Below, piece by piece: positions 1-9,862 of a DNA stretch of 32,684 nucleotides (position 1 is the stretch's first letter; every line of letters starts with the position of its first letter). Origin of the DNA: Bacteroidales bacterium UBA5226 (GTDB lineage Bacteria; Bacteroidota; Bacteroidia; Bacteroidales; UBA932); assembly GCA_002409325.1 (NCBI GenBank), contig DHUU01000014.1, positions 138,190 to 170,873 on the forward strand, read 5' to 3'. The position numbers were made by a program, and so were the translations under genes. Below the pieces are notes generated by a model. That model was not told the DNA's origin. It did not search any database and saw nothing but the letters and a program-made list of their open reading frames with translations.

Positions 1-60
1 GAAGCTGCTCCCGTAAAGGAAGAAGCCGCTCCTATTAAGGAAGAAGCTGCTCCCGAAGAG
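1..60 (+). repeat. 21-base tandem repeat in the rpsB tail
   Basis: Two full copies and one shortened copy of a 21-base unit beginning GAAGCTGCTCCC or GAAGCCGCTCCT encode the EAAPxKE heptads. Copies differ mainly at third codon positions, so the protein repeat appears to be kept while the DNA drifts. The array may extend to the left of the window. Confidence 0.75.
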
Positions 61-87
61 AAAACTGAAGAAAACAAACCCGAATAA
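1..87 (+). CDS. rpsB: 30S ribosomal protein S2, C-terminal end (partial)
   Basis: The window opens inside a frame that reads EAAPVKEEAAPIKEEAAPEEK and then ends NKPE before a TAA stop. Only the last 28 residues are present, so the ribosomal fold itself is not visible. The call rests on position, 13 bases ahead of tsf on the same strand, because rpsB-tsf is an almost universal pair, and on the fact that Bacteroidota S2 proteins often carry an acidic, Ala/Pro/Lys-rich tail. The tail is built from a seven-residue unit (EAAPVKE, EAAPIKE, EAAPEE). The two genes are probably one transcript. Confidence 0.8.
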   Translation, partial: EAAPVKEEAAPIKEEAAPEEKTEENKPE

Positions 88-100
88 GAAACAATTCTAT

Positions 101-925
101 ATGGAAATCAAAGCAGCCGATGTAGCAAAACTACGTAAAATGACCGGTGCCGGTATGATGGATTGCAAGAACGCTCTTGTTGAATCCAACGGAGATTTTG
201 AACGGGCACAGGAAATCATAAGAGAAAAAGGGAAACTGGTTGCCGCAAAGCGGGCCGATCGTGAAGCGACCGAAGGATCGGTTATAGCCATCACCAATGA
301 AAAGAAAGACCGCGGAATCCTGGTGTGCCTGGGTTGCGAAACCGATTTTGTGGCCAAGAACTCTGGTTTTCAGCAACTGGCCATGGGCATCGCTCATAAG
401 GCCCTGGAACATTTTCCTGAGAACCTTGAAGCCCTGCTCAACCTTTCTTATGAAGAGGGCACTATTGCCGATGCCGTAACCCAACAAGCCGGCAAAAGTG
501 GAGAAAAGCATGTGTTGACTTTTTATAGCAGACTGGAAGCTCCGTATATGGGTTCATACATTCATATGAACAACAAAGTGGCCACCATTGTAGGTTTCAC
601 CAAACCCATCCCGGCAGAAGCCGCCAAAGAAATCGCCATGCAGATCACTGCCATGGTTCCTGTTTCGGTTAACCGCGAAAACTGCCCCAAAGAGATTATA
701 GAAAAGGAACTACACATTTACCGTGAGCAGATCCGTATGGAAGGCAAGCCGGAAGAGATGGTAGAGAAGATAGCCCTGGGTAAACTCAACAAATTCTTTA
801 AGGAATATACCCTGGAAGACCAGATTTTTGTTAAAGACGGAAAGATCACTGTGAAGGAATACCTGAAAACAGTGGATTCCCAAGTCAGGGTAACCGCATT
901 TTCGCGCTATTCCCTGAATGACTAG
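101..925 (+). CDS. tsf: Elongation factor Ts
   Basis: EF-Ts is the cytoplasmic nucleotide exchange factor that regenerates EF-Tu-GTP during translation. The 274-residue protein has the expected N-terminal UBA-like domain (VAKLRKMTGAGMMDCKNAL, residues 8-26) and, around residue 80, the conserved TDFVAKN motif that contacts the EF-Tu nucleotide pocket. The core and dimerisation regions follow (for example GSYIHMNNKVATIVGF). Length is normal for the family. The ATG at 101 is the start because the UBA motif must begin near residue 5. It follows rpsB by 13 bases and is followed by a strong terminator, so this is the last gene of an rpsB-tsf unit. Confidence 0.97.
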   Translation: MEIKAADVAKLRKMTGAGMMDCKNALVESNGDFERAQEIIREKGKLVAAKRADREATEGSVIAITNEKKDRGILVCLGCETDFVAKNSGFQQLAMGIAHKALEHFPENLEALLNLSYEEGTIADAVTQQAGKSGEKHVLTFYSRLEAPYMGSYIHMNNKVATIVGFTKPIPAEAAKEIAMQITAMVPVSVNRENCPKEIIEKELHIYREQIRMEGKPEEMVEKIALGKLNKFFKEYTLEDQIFVKDGKITVKEYLKTVDSQVRVTAFSRYSLND

Positions 926-942
926 CACGCCGTTACACTAAT

Positions 943-977
943 AAGGCTGGCCAAAATTATTGGCCAGCCTTTTTTTT
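943..977 (+). terminator. Rho-independent terminator after tsf
   Basis: An 11-base perfect stem, AAGGCTGGCCA (943-953) against TGGCCAGCCTT (961-971), closes a seven-base loop and runs into eight T residues. It sits 18 bases after the tsf stop. In the opposite direction the T tract is poor, so it would act only weakly on susD1, which ends at 999 on the other strand. Confidence 0.93.
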
Positions 978-998
978 CCCTCGGTTAACGGCTACATA

Positions 999-2921
999 TT
1001 ACCAGCCCGGATTTTGGGTAATGGTGTATCCTTTATCCTTGTACATCTCAATAACGTCTGTACAGATTGGCATCAGGTAACTTCTCTGGGTAAAAGCATC
1101 GCGGTTCTGAATACCCTGAGGGACATAGAAGCCTACCATATCGGCTTTGTTGGCTCCGGTATAAGCCACAACAGTGCCATTAGGCTTCATGACTTTCAGT
1201 GCTTTGGCATCACCCTTATCTATCTGTTTTCCCGGGATCAGGTAATCGAAATTGATGTCATTTCCTGATTGGGTGGTGTTGAAATCACACCATATTCCTA
1301 ATAACAGGTCGGGATTGCTGGCGCCATTCATTAATTCCAATTTTCCCCATCTGCGAAGATCCAGGATGCGGTTGTTCTCAAACACAAATTCCATGCGGCG
1401 TTCACGACGGATTTCCCAAAGAAGTGGGCTGTTGACAACACCTGCAAGGGTGTTGGCTTCTGCGGAAGATATACGGACCGGGTCATCCGGTATGGCAGCA
1501 AGCATCAGGGGCGCTGTCTTCTTTACTCCCTCGGCAATGGCATGTTCGTCCAAAGGCCGATTGCGTATGGCATTGATGGATTTGTCAAGATCGGCCTGTG
1601 TAACGGCAGCCCCTCCATAGGAAAGGGCCAATTCCTGTTTGGCCTCGATCCAGTTCAGCACTACTTCTGCAAGACGAACAACCGGATATCCGTTTGTATT
1701 GGTACTGGATCCGTATTTTGGGGGCCGGGAGGCCGTAGTGTTATCAAAAGAGTACGTTACCCCCACACGATCAATAAACTTGCATACATAGAGAAGCGTT
1801 GATGAAGATTGCAACGGGGCTCCCCAGAATGTGGCCTCAAAACGCGGATCTCGTGTAAGAGCCATTTTTTTAAGATCAAAGTTATCGGCATCCGCTACCG
1901 TTGAACTCTGCCAGGGTTTCCCGTCGTTACATATGAACGATTTGGCAAGGGCCAGGTTGGCAGCCGGAGCCTGTGATTCTGTAAGGTTGGAATACGAGGC
2001 TATACAGTGGGTCGAAGATAGTTCTGCGCTGTATTCCCTATACAATAGAATTTCTTTGCCTTGCTTTGTGTCTGAGCCGAAAAGCGAACGGAAATCCGTG
2101 TTAAACGCATATTGCCCCGAATTAATGACCAAATCACCTGCGGATACCACCAATTGAAGGAATTTTTTTGCCAGGTCGTTAGTACCCGAGCCGGGATGAT
2201 ACTTGTACCAGGTGCCTTCAAAGAGCATATAACGCGAAGCCAGTGCCGCTGCAACATATTTGTTGACATAGTTTACTCCGTCGTTTGCTCTGATATTGGA
2301 TATGGCATAGACAAAATCTTCATAGACTTTATCCATGACCAAAGTCCTGGGGTCTCTGTCCTTGTATTGTTCGTCCATGTCGGTGTCACTTACGGGTTTA
2401 TCGTAGTATGGGACATCCCCGAATGATTGTACCAGGCGGCTGTATTCCATGCCCCTGAAAAGCCTGGCAACACCGTTCCAGTGGTTGAATTGTTCATCTG
2501 ACAGATAACCGTTCTCTTTCATAGTGGCCAGACGTTGGATGAGTGTATTCCATTTCCGGACCCATCCAAAGTTCCAGGCAGATGCTCCGCTTTGAGTTAG
2601 CCAGTAAATGGTCGTTGCCGATTCCGAGCGGTACCAGTTATCGGCAGGAACGGCAGCAAGAAATGATGATTGTTTGCCGGCCGAAGTCATATCGTCGTTG
2701 AAATTTGCGCCCCTGTATGGAACGTAGGCGGTTCCCCATGTTCTGTCATATCCGTTGAAATAATTGGGATAACCTCCATTTACAAACAGACGTACATTGG
2801 ATTCGTTGGTCCAGTAGTTTGAATCGTCCATAGCTGTTTTCTGGGGACGATCCAGAAAATCGCCGCACCCCGTCAGGGTTAAAGCCACTAATAAGCCTAA
2901 GGCTAGTATTATTTTATTCAT
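999..2921 (-). CDS. SusD/RagB family nutrient-binding lipoprotein (susD1)
   Basis: SusD proteins are surface lipoproteins that lid a SusC TonB-dependent channel and bind a glycan or peptide substrate. This 640-residue protein starts with a lipoprotein signal (hydrophobic stretch then LTGC, lipid Cys at residue 19) followed by DFLDRPQ, the typical SusD N-terminus. The middle carries the helical TPR-like region (ARLFRGMEYSRLVQSFGDVPYYDKPV, compressed SusD motif RxLRAxxYxxLxxxFGxVP), and the C-terminal half has LWEIRRERRMEFVFENNRILDLRRWGK in two overlapping pieces, the classical SusD signature. It lies 11 bases downstream of susC1, so the two are co-transcribed. The gene is intact although its partner is frameshifted. 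The substrate cannot be read from sequence. Confidence 0.93.
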   Translation of the reverse strand: MNKIILALGLLVALTLTGCGDFLDRPQKTAMDDSNYWTNESNVRLFVNGGYPNYFNGYDRTWGTAYVPYRGANFNDDMTSAGKQSSFLAAVPADNWYRSESATTIYWLTQSGASAWNFGWVRKWNTLIQRLATMKENGYLSDEQFNHWNGVARLFRGMEYSRLVQSFGDVPYYDKPVSDTDMDEQYKDRDPRTLVMDKVYEDFVYAISNIRANDGVNYVNKYVAAALASRYMLFEGTWYKYHPGSGTNDLAKKFLQLVVSAGDLVINSGQYAFNTDFRSLFGSDTKQGKEILLYREYSAELSSTHCIASYSNLTESQAPAANLALAKSFICNDGKPWQSSTVADADNFDLKKMALTRDPRFEATFWGAPLQSSSTLLYVCKFIDRVGVTYSFDNTTASRPPKYGSSTNTNGYPVVRLAEVVLNWIEAKQELALSYGGAAVTQADLDKSINAIRNRPLDEHAIAEGVKKTAPLMLAAIPDDPVRISSAEANTLAGVVNSPLLWEIRRERRMEFVFENNRILDLRRWGKLELMNGASNPDLLLGIWCDFNTTQSGNDINFDYLIPGKQIDKGDAKALKVMKPNGTVVAYTGANKADMVGFYVPQGIQNRDAFTQRSYLMPICTDVIEMYKDKGYTITQNPGW

Positions 2922-2932
2922 AGTGTCTGATT

Positions 2933-5900
2933 TTAGAAAGTTAACTGAAGGCCGACAGATGCGCTCTTAAAGGTTGGAACACCAACACCTGTGCGGGAGG
3001 AATTGTAATTATCCCTATTTAGTAAGGAATACCCGGCAATTTCCTCCGGATCTATGGGAAGTCCGCGAAGTTTGTCAAATGTTAGGAAATTTTCCAGGGA
3101 AACATAAATACGAACATTGTTTATCATAGCCTTTCGGGTTAATTGCCTGGGCATGGTATAGCCTATGGTCAGGTTCTTCATTCTGAGATAGGCCATATTC
3201 AGCAGATACCTGTCAGATACCTGCATGTTGTTCCCGGTACTGCTGGCCCCCAGGTTGTATGCACGGGGATAGAACGCATCGTAATTGCTGTCGATCACAT
3301 CACCGCTGGCATCATACGTTTCGTACCAGAAGTCCTGGGCTATGACTTTGGACATTGCTCCGTCTGAAGAGTTGAAACCGGGAATGGCCAGAGGGCTGGC
3401 TCCCCACATATCACGTTTGCCAACACCCTGGAAGAATACCGAGAAGTCAACGCCCTTGTATTCCATGCCAATACGGAAACTGTATTCATAACGGGGAGTT
3501 GTGTTCCCAATCACCGATAAATCTCCGTAGTCGTCAATCAGCTGGCTCCCGTTGTTGATCACGCCGTCACCGTTAAGGTCCTTGAATTTGACGTCTCCAG
3601 GGCCAAATTTGAAGTTGGAGCTTGTCTGCAACTTACCCTGTGTGGGGGCGTTGGGATCTGACAATTGGTTGACTGTATATCCATCAGAGGTTTTCATGGT
3701 TACCAGTTTACCATTTTCATACACAAAATCATCGTTCTGATATAGCCTGTCAACCTGGTAACCCCAGATCTCTCCATACTCTTTCCCTTCGTACCAGGCA
3801 TTTATGCTGGTGGTGCTTCCGTATTTTGTAATATGAGTAAGGGCGTCTGATAATGCGGCACTGGCAGTGATCCGGAATCCGCTGGCAAACTGATGCCCGA
3901 AATTCAGGGATACTTCCCAGCCGTTTGTCCGTAAAGAACCAAAGTTGCCCTGAGGAGCGGTTGTTCCGAATGTGTAAGAAAATCCCTCCCCGGGAACGAT
4001 CATGTTTTTAGTATCTCTTTGATACCAGTCAAACGAAGCACTCAATGCGCCGTTAAATAAACTGACATCAATCCCCACGTTGAGTGTAACAATATCCTGC
4101 CATGTAATGATGGAGGATACAGCAGCAGGAGTGCCAAAATAAGTATCTCTTGCCCCTCCGTGTAGCCAGTACGAATTGGCTCCGCTCATGGTGGGCACAT
4201 ACAGGGTGTTGCTAACCGACTGGTCACCAATAGAACCCCACGATCCGCGTAACTTCAGGCTTGTCAGAGCAGGTTTGGCAAAAGCCATCCAGGGTTCTTC
4301 CATCACACGCCATCCAAACGAGAAAGAAGGATACCACCGCCATTGTAAGTCTTTGGGGAACTTGGATGTGCCATCGTAACGAAGATTGGCTTCGAAAAGA
4401 TATCTTTCCTTAAAATTATAGTTTATACGCCCAAAGAAACCAAGCTGCGAATCCCAGAGCGAATTACCACCAGAGGTTTGTGTTCCGGAAGCCAGATCAA
4501 ATTGCGGATTAGTGTAATCCAATAACTGTAGCTTCTGGGACCACGAAATAATTATAATCATACGCCACAGCGTTCATCCCCAACATGAAATTGAAGATGT
4601 GGGCATCGTTGATGTTCAGATCATAGGTGGTGGTCAGGTTCAGTGTGCTGCGGGTACGGTTGGCTGCAGACCTGTAAATGTGGTCCGGATTCGAACCTGG
4701 AGCCGTATACCTGGAATAATTGAGCATATAGGCCGGAATGGAAGCTCCCAATGAATTATGCTGGTTCCATTCGTTGTCCCTGTAAATTCGCGTTCCGTCC
4801 TGATTATTCAAAGGAACAGCAGAAACCCAGGTGTCACCGGCCATGAAACTTGTACCGGGATTAAGTTCAATGCTTTCCTGATTGGAATAGGTATAGTCCA
4901 GATTGATGTTCCAATCTTTCACCGGAGTTATCGTCAGGCCTGCATTAGCACTGGTGTAGTTGTTGGTAATAGAAGCTGTATTGGCCACAGCAGTCTCATA
5001 AGTGGCATTGCGAAGCGGATTGCCGCTTTCATCGGATGCTGCCATAGGGAAAGTTGGCCCCCATCTGTACATATAGTACCAGATATCCGCAGTGGTAGAG
5101 GAAGTGGCATAAGCCCAACGTTTCTGGGTTTTTGAATACATTAGGCCGGCGTGTACAGAAAGGAATTTATTGATCTGTGAGCTGACCCTTGCCGAAGCAT
5201 TCCAGCGTTGGAAGTCATCTTGTTTGGCAGTTTTCATCATGCCGTTCTGATCAAGGTATCCCACCCCGATATTGAAATTGGTCTTTCCTGATTTGCCGGT
5301 GACCGATAAATTGTGGTTTTGTGTAGGAGCCCATTCCCGGATCAGGTAATTGTACGGGTCGTACGTCCTGACCCCAATCTTCCGGTTGCTGGCATCTACA
5401 TACCAGTCACGGCCATAGACCATGGGTTCGTACGGATCCATTGAGTTACCGTACTTTTTGTCCCAGGCGACAGCAGCATTGTAACCAGCCCTGTCAATAA
5501 GCCAAAAGGCCCCAACCGGGGTGGTTGTACCAATACGCTCTGCAGCTTCAACCGTATAATGCAGGGCATCTACACCGGCCATCTCAAATTTCTTGGACAT
5601 ATTCTGAAAGGAGACATTCCCCGAATAGTTCACCGAGACGCTTTCCGTTTTGGCTCCCTTTTTGGTGGTGATCAAAATAACCCCGAAAGCAGCCTTGGAG
5701 CCGTAGATCGAGGCAGAAGCAGCGTCTTTCAATACAGAGATAGATTCAATATCATCGGGATTGACCAGCTGTATACTGGGGATTTCCACGTTGTCCAGCA
5801 AGATCAGAGGCGATACGGAGCCGGCAGCAGACCCAACATGACCACGGATCTTCATTATGGCCTCGGAGCCGACTTCACCGCTACCTACCTGGATGGTAAG

Positions 5901-6341
5901 TCCGGGAGTAGACCCCTGTAGTGCACGCCCCACGTCTGCAATGGGACGTGATGTCAGTGCTTCCTGAACGTTTACAGAAGATACAGCTCCTGTCAGATTC
6001 ACTTTTTTCTGGGTGCCGAATCCGACAACTACTAAATCTTCCAAAATAAAAGCTTCTTCCTCCATAGAAACATCAAGTCTGGTCCTTCCGTTGACAGGTA
6101 CTTCAACGGTTTTATAACCAAGAGAGGAAAAAGTAAGTGTCGCAGTAGAAGGTGCCGTGATGGAATAATTTCCATCCAGATCTGTAGTGGCAATTGACAC
6201 CGTTCCCCGCACAACAACGGTTACTCCCACAACGGGGCCGGTGTTGTCCGAAACATTACCGGTAATGGTAATGTTCTGAGCGCTTGCATAAGCCGAAACC
6301 AGCAATACGCAAACCATGAGGCTAGTTTTTCGTAAAAGCAT
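2933..6341 (-). pseudogene. SusC/RagA TonB-linked outer-membrane receptor, frameshifted (susC1)
   Basis: Two overlapping frames together make one SusC-type receptor of about 1,130 residues. The first (6341 to 4509, 610 residues) has a signal peptide ending ASAQ, a carboxypeptidase-regulatory-like domain (residues about 22-100), and the plug with SVLKDAASASIYGSKAAFG, the SusC signature. It runs into the barrel and stops after an unrelated tail of 12 residues following YDYNYF. The second (4561 to 2933) continues the barrel with WSQKLQLLDYTNPQFDLASG and ends in the terminal beta strand SVGLQLTF. The switch point is near 4541-4547, where one extra base separates the frames (reading TTC, skip G, TGG). 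No homopolymer is present there. It is either a true disabling mutation or an assembly error. The second piece alone has no signal peptide. Confidence 0.88.
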
Positions 6342-6625
6342 AGGTTAAGTTTTTAGGTTAGAAAATCATTAACAGGAAACAGGAACGACGGATAATACTC
6401 CGTCCGCGGCAGCAGGGTTCTAAAAGTCACAGGAGCAAAGAGCAAACACAAAAAGTGGAAAAATCTAAAGGGCAATGTGATGGAACGTGAGTTATCCCAT
6501 TTGCGAATATAAGAAAATATCTTTCATAAATGAATACCGACAGTATATTTTAGTTACATTTGTCAACTATTGCCCGTCATAAATAACGAACAGAAACTTT
6601 TTAATCAAACCTAAAATAATTACTT
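6342..6625. promoter_or_regulatory. Divergent control region between the two SusC genes
   Basis: This 284-base stretch holds no gene. It separates susC1 (minus) from susC2 (plus) and must hold both promoters. The plus-strand -7 box is annotated separately. A six-base inverted repeat, GACGGA (6387-6392) and TCCGTC (6399-6404) around TAATAC, could be an operator or a leader hairpin of susC1. No clear -7 box for susC1 lies close to its start; the only exact minus-strand match (TAGGTTTG, 6606-6613) would imply a leader of about 260 bases. No sigma factor, anti-sigma factor or hybrid two-component gene is nearby. Confidence 0.5.
6555..6562 (+). promoter_or_regulatory. Bacteroides-type -7 box for susC2
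   Basis: TACATTTG matches the TAnnTTTG consensus exactly. A good TTTG -33 box is not present at 19-21 bases upstream, as is common for regulated SusCD promoters. Transcription would start near 6567, giving a leader of roughly 58 bases before the ATG at 6626. Confidence 0.55.
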
Positions 6626-9600
6626 ATGGATGTTTACAAAAAAAGCGGTCGCCTGACCTTATTTTGTCTGGTGACCTTGGTCGCTGCAATGATTGCAGGA
6701 CCTTTACGGGCTCAAAACGTAAATGTTACCGGAAAGGTTTCCGACAATAACGGGGCACCTTTGATGGGCGTTTATGTGTTGGTCCAGGGCACTTCACGGG
6801 GTGTCTCTACAGACATTGATGGTACATACGCCATCAATGCACCTGCAGACGGAACCCTGATGTTTTCATTTATGGGATTTGAGAATGTTGCCGAACAAAT
6901 TAACAGGCGTTCCATCATTGATGTTTCCATGACCGTATCTTCTGTTGCACTGGAAGAGCTGGTGGTTACCGCCCTTGGAATCAAGAAGGACAGAAAAGCC
7001 CTCGGATTCTCTGTAACTGAAGTAGGAGCTGAGGAATTGTTGAAAAATAAACAGACCAACGTTATCAACTCGCTTGCAGGTAAAGTGGCCGGTGTCAATG
7101 TTACCCAATCCGGCGGTTCTGCCGGTTCAGGTTCTACCATTATCATTCGTGGAGGGAACTCGGCTAGTGAAGGTCGTGACAACCAGCCCCTATTTGTGGT
7201 AGATGGTATTATATATGATAACTCCACCGTCATAGGAGGTAATTCCGGGACGGACGGTATGACCAAAACTGCTTCCACCTTTGGTAACCGTGTTATGGAC
7301 ATCAACCCCGAGGACATCGAGTCTATGTCTGTGCTCAAAGGGGCAGCAGCTGCCGCCTTATACGGATCACGTGCAGCAGACGGGGTTATTGTAATCACGA
7401 CAAAGAAAGGATCCACAGACGGAACCGTTAAAGTTAATGTGGGTTCAAAATACATCTACTCATGGGCCAACTCACTTCCTGAACTTCAAGGTGTTTATGG
7501 TAGGGGTTATTACAACCAGGCCGGTGTGTTCAGCGATTACACCTACAATTCCTGGGGCCAGAAAAACACAGGCACGGTTTACGACAACGTGGGCAATTTC
7601 TTCCGTGGAGGAAATATCTGGGATAACAGTGTAAGTGTTTCCGGTGGCAGCAAAAATGGCAGTTTCTACCTCTCTGCATCACGTTACGATCAGCAAGGTA
7701 TTGTTCCCATGACCGGGTACGATAAGACCACGCTGCGTTTCAACGGTGAACAGAAATATGGAAAACTAACCGTGGGCGCCAATGTGGCCTATTCCATTTC
7801 CAATACGCGGAAGACCCTGACCACAGGCGGTCTATACGGAGGCGGTGGTAACGGTGCCATGACGGCCGTATACGGATGGTCACGTAGTGACGACATGACC
7901 TATTACCTGAACGAGGATGGCTCTAAATACCGTATGTTCCCCCAATATCAGGATCTTGCCTCGGACCGTGAAAATCCTTTCTGGATAATCAACAAGAACA
8001 AATTATCCGATCAAACCCGGCGCTGGACGGGATCAGTAAACGCCAGCCTGGATGTTACCGACTGGTTCAACATTGTCTACCGTGTTGGTCTTGATACGTA
8101 TACTTATGATGAATACACCTACATAGCTCCCGGAGGGGCTGTTTCTGAAAGATACCAGAACGGCCGTTTGTCTAAAAGCGACAGGTCCTACCAATACCTT
8201 TCTTCGAATCTTATGCTGAATTTCCACAAGACATTCGGAGACTTTGACTTTAACCTGCTTTTGGGACAAACTTCTGAAGACACAAAAAATATCAGGCAAA
8301 ACCACTGGGGATACGATTTCGTAACAGCCGGGACCATCAGCTTTGCCAATATCGCCAATGAAAACAAATTCTTCACCGAATCAACCATCCGGAGACGTCT
8401 GATCGGGGTGTATGGTGAGTTTCGCGCCGCCTATAAGAACATTGCTTACCTGACTGTTACCGGGCGTAATGACTGGTCTTCCACACTTCCTGTAGAAAAC
8501 CGTTCTTATTTTTACCCGTCCGTGAGTGGTAGTCTGGTTTTCACCGAGCTGATACCCAAGAATGACATCCTTTCTTTTGGAAAGATCCGTGCCTCATGGG
8601 CACAAGTGGGGAAAGATGCTGAAGCTTATGCCACCAACACCTATATGTGGTCTCCGGGTGCAGTAAGTCCCGGATTTGTTGGTATCGGGAACAACTGGAC
8701 ACGGGGAAATCCCTTCCTTAAACCCGAAATCCAGACTTCCTGGGAAGTGGGTGGCGAATTCCGCTTCTTCGGAGGACGCCTCGGCATTGATTATACTTAT
8801 TACAATAGCTTAACAACCAACCAGATCGCAGCTCCCCGCCTGGGACAGTCCACTGGTTATATTTTCATGTCCATAAACTCGGGTTCTGTATCCAATAAGG
8901 GTATGGAGCTGATGATCACCGCCACCCCCATTGAGACCAAAAACTTCAGCTGGGACCTGACTCTGAACCTTTCAGGAAACCGGGGTACCCTGGGTGAGTT
9001 TATGAAGGGAGTGGACCTGTTCTATGTGACCGATGTTCAGATTGGCGGCGTTAAAGCAGCAGCTGTTCCTAACGGAGGTTATTTCCTTGGTATTACAGGG
9101 GACTACTGGAAACGTGAAACCATGAAAGATGGAGATGGCAATGTTGTAAAAGACGATACCGGAAAAGAGGTTGAAAAACCCGATGGCCGTTATGTAATTG
9201 ACGAAACCACCGGTTTGTACAAAACCACTGGTGTGGCCACCAACTTACTCGGCAATCGTGAACCCAAGCTAATCGGGGGATTTGGGAACACCTTTACCTA
9301 CAAAAACCTGAGCTTCTCCATTCTTCTGGATATTCGTAAAGGCGGTCTGATTTACAATGGGACTGAATACCTGCTGCTCAACAACGGTTTGTCACCTAAG
9401 ACGCTGGATCGCGAATCCGTTACCGTTGAAGGTGTATCGAGCGTCACAGGTGAACCTGTTGCCTATACATACAAAGCCGGACAAATGTACATGGTGAACA
9501 ATGCCCAAAAGAGCGGTGACTATATGATCCAAAGCTACTGGAGCAATTATGCCACCAATTCCTATAACCTGCTAACAGATACAAACTGGCTGCGTTTACG

Positions 9601-9835
9601 TGCAATATCGCTCTCTTATGATTTCAAGGGCTTGTTCAAAAAACAAAGCTTTATTAAAGGCCTTACCGCATCGGTAACAGGTACAAACCTCTTCTTGTGG
9701 AGTAATTATAAGGGGATGGATCCTGAAGTCAGTGTTTCCGGTTCTGGAACGGGCGGATCCGGATCATCCGGTATAGACTATTGCGGTGTTCCTGCCACAG
9801 CAGGCTTGTCTTTTGGTCTAAATATATCTTTTTAA
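6626..9835 (+). CDS. SusC/RagA TonB-linked outer-membrane receptor (susC2)
   Basis: This intact 1,069-residue protein is a TonB-dependent channel that imports large oligomers across the outer membrane with a SusD lid. The signal peptide ends LRAQ (about residue 30) and is followed by the carboxypeptidase-regulatory-like domain (VTGKVSDNNGAPLMGVYV, about 33-110). The plug has SVLKGAAAAALYGSRAADG, the SusC signature, then a 22-strand-type barrel that ends in the aromatic terminal strand FGLNISF. No N-terminal STN signalling domain is seen, so it is not expected to talk directly to an anti-sigma factor. SusD2 follows after 27 bases. It differs clearly from susC1 in the plug and barrel, so the two pairs probably import different substrates. 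Confidence 0.95.
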   Translation: MDVYKKSGRLTLFCLVTLVAAMIAGPLRAQNVNVTGKVSDNNGAPLMGVYVLVQGTSRGVSTDIDGTYAINAPADGTLMFSFMGFENVAEQINRRSIIDVSMTVSSVALEELVVTALGIKKDRKALGFSVTEVGAEELLKNKQTNVINSLAGKVAGVNVTQSGGSAGSGSTIIIRGGNSASEGRDNQPLFVVDGIIYDNSTVIGGNSGTDGMTKTASTFGNRVMDINPEDIESMSVLKGAAAAALYGSRAADGVIVITTKKGSTDGTVKVNVGSKYIYSWANSLPELQGVYGRGYYNQAGVFSDYTYNSWGQKNTGTVYDNVGNFFRGGNIWDNSVSVSGGSKNGSFYLSASRYDQQGIVPMTGYDKTTLRFNGEQKYGKLTVGANVAYSISNTRKTLTTGGLYGGGGNGAMTAVYGWSRSDDMTYYLNEDGSKYRMFPQYQDLASDRENPFWIINKNKLSDQTRRWTGSVNASLDVTDWFNIVYRVGLDTYTYDEYTYIAPGGAVSERYQNGRLSKSDRSYQYLSSNLMLNFHKTFGDFDFNLLLGQTSEDTKNIRQNHWGYDFVTAGTISFANIANENKFFTESTIRRRLIGVYGEFRAAYKNIAYLTVTGRNDWSSTLPVENRSYFYPSVSGSLVFTELIPKNDILSFGKIRASWAQVGKDAEAYATNTYMWSPGAVSPGFVGIGNNWTRGNPFLKPEIQTSWEVGGEFRFFGGRLGIDYTYYNSLTTNQIAAPRLGQSTGYIFMSINSGSVSNKGMELMITATPIETKNFSWDLTLNLSGNRGTLGEFMKGVDLFYVTDVQIGGVKAAAVPNGGYFLGITGDYWKRETMKDGDGNVVKDDTGKEVEKPDGRYVIDETTGLYKTTGVATNLLGNREPKLIGGFGNTFTYKNLSFSILLDIRKGGLIYNGTEYLLLNNGLSPKTLDRESVTVEGVSSVTGEPVAYTYKAGQMYMVNNAQKSGDYMIQSYWSNYATNSYNLLTDTNWLRLRAISLSYDFKGLFKKQSFIKGLTASVTGTNLFLWSNYKGMDPEVSVSGSGTGGSGSSGIDYCGVPATAGLSFGLNISF

Positions 9836-9862
9836 TAACTAACGGATTTAAAAACTCAGATT

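Noticed and set aside
4538..4548. Programmed +1 frameshifting in susC1.
   Set aside because: No slippery codon, stop codon or obvious stimulating structure is seen at the switch point, and programmed shifts are not known for SusC genes.
6606..6613. Exact TAGGTTTG on the minus strand as the susC1 promoter.
   Set aside because: It is about 265 bases from the start codon and inside the leader of susC2, and the nearest TTTG is 23 bases away, outside the normal spacing. It cannot be excluded, but the support is too weak to annotate.
6772..7455. Minus-strand open frame of 227 codons.
   Set aside because: It lies opposite susC2, is low in complexity (many Pro, Ser and Thr) and reflects the strong codon bias of the real gene.
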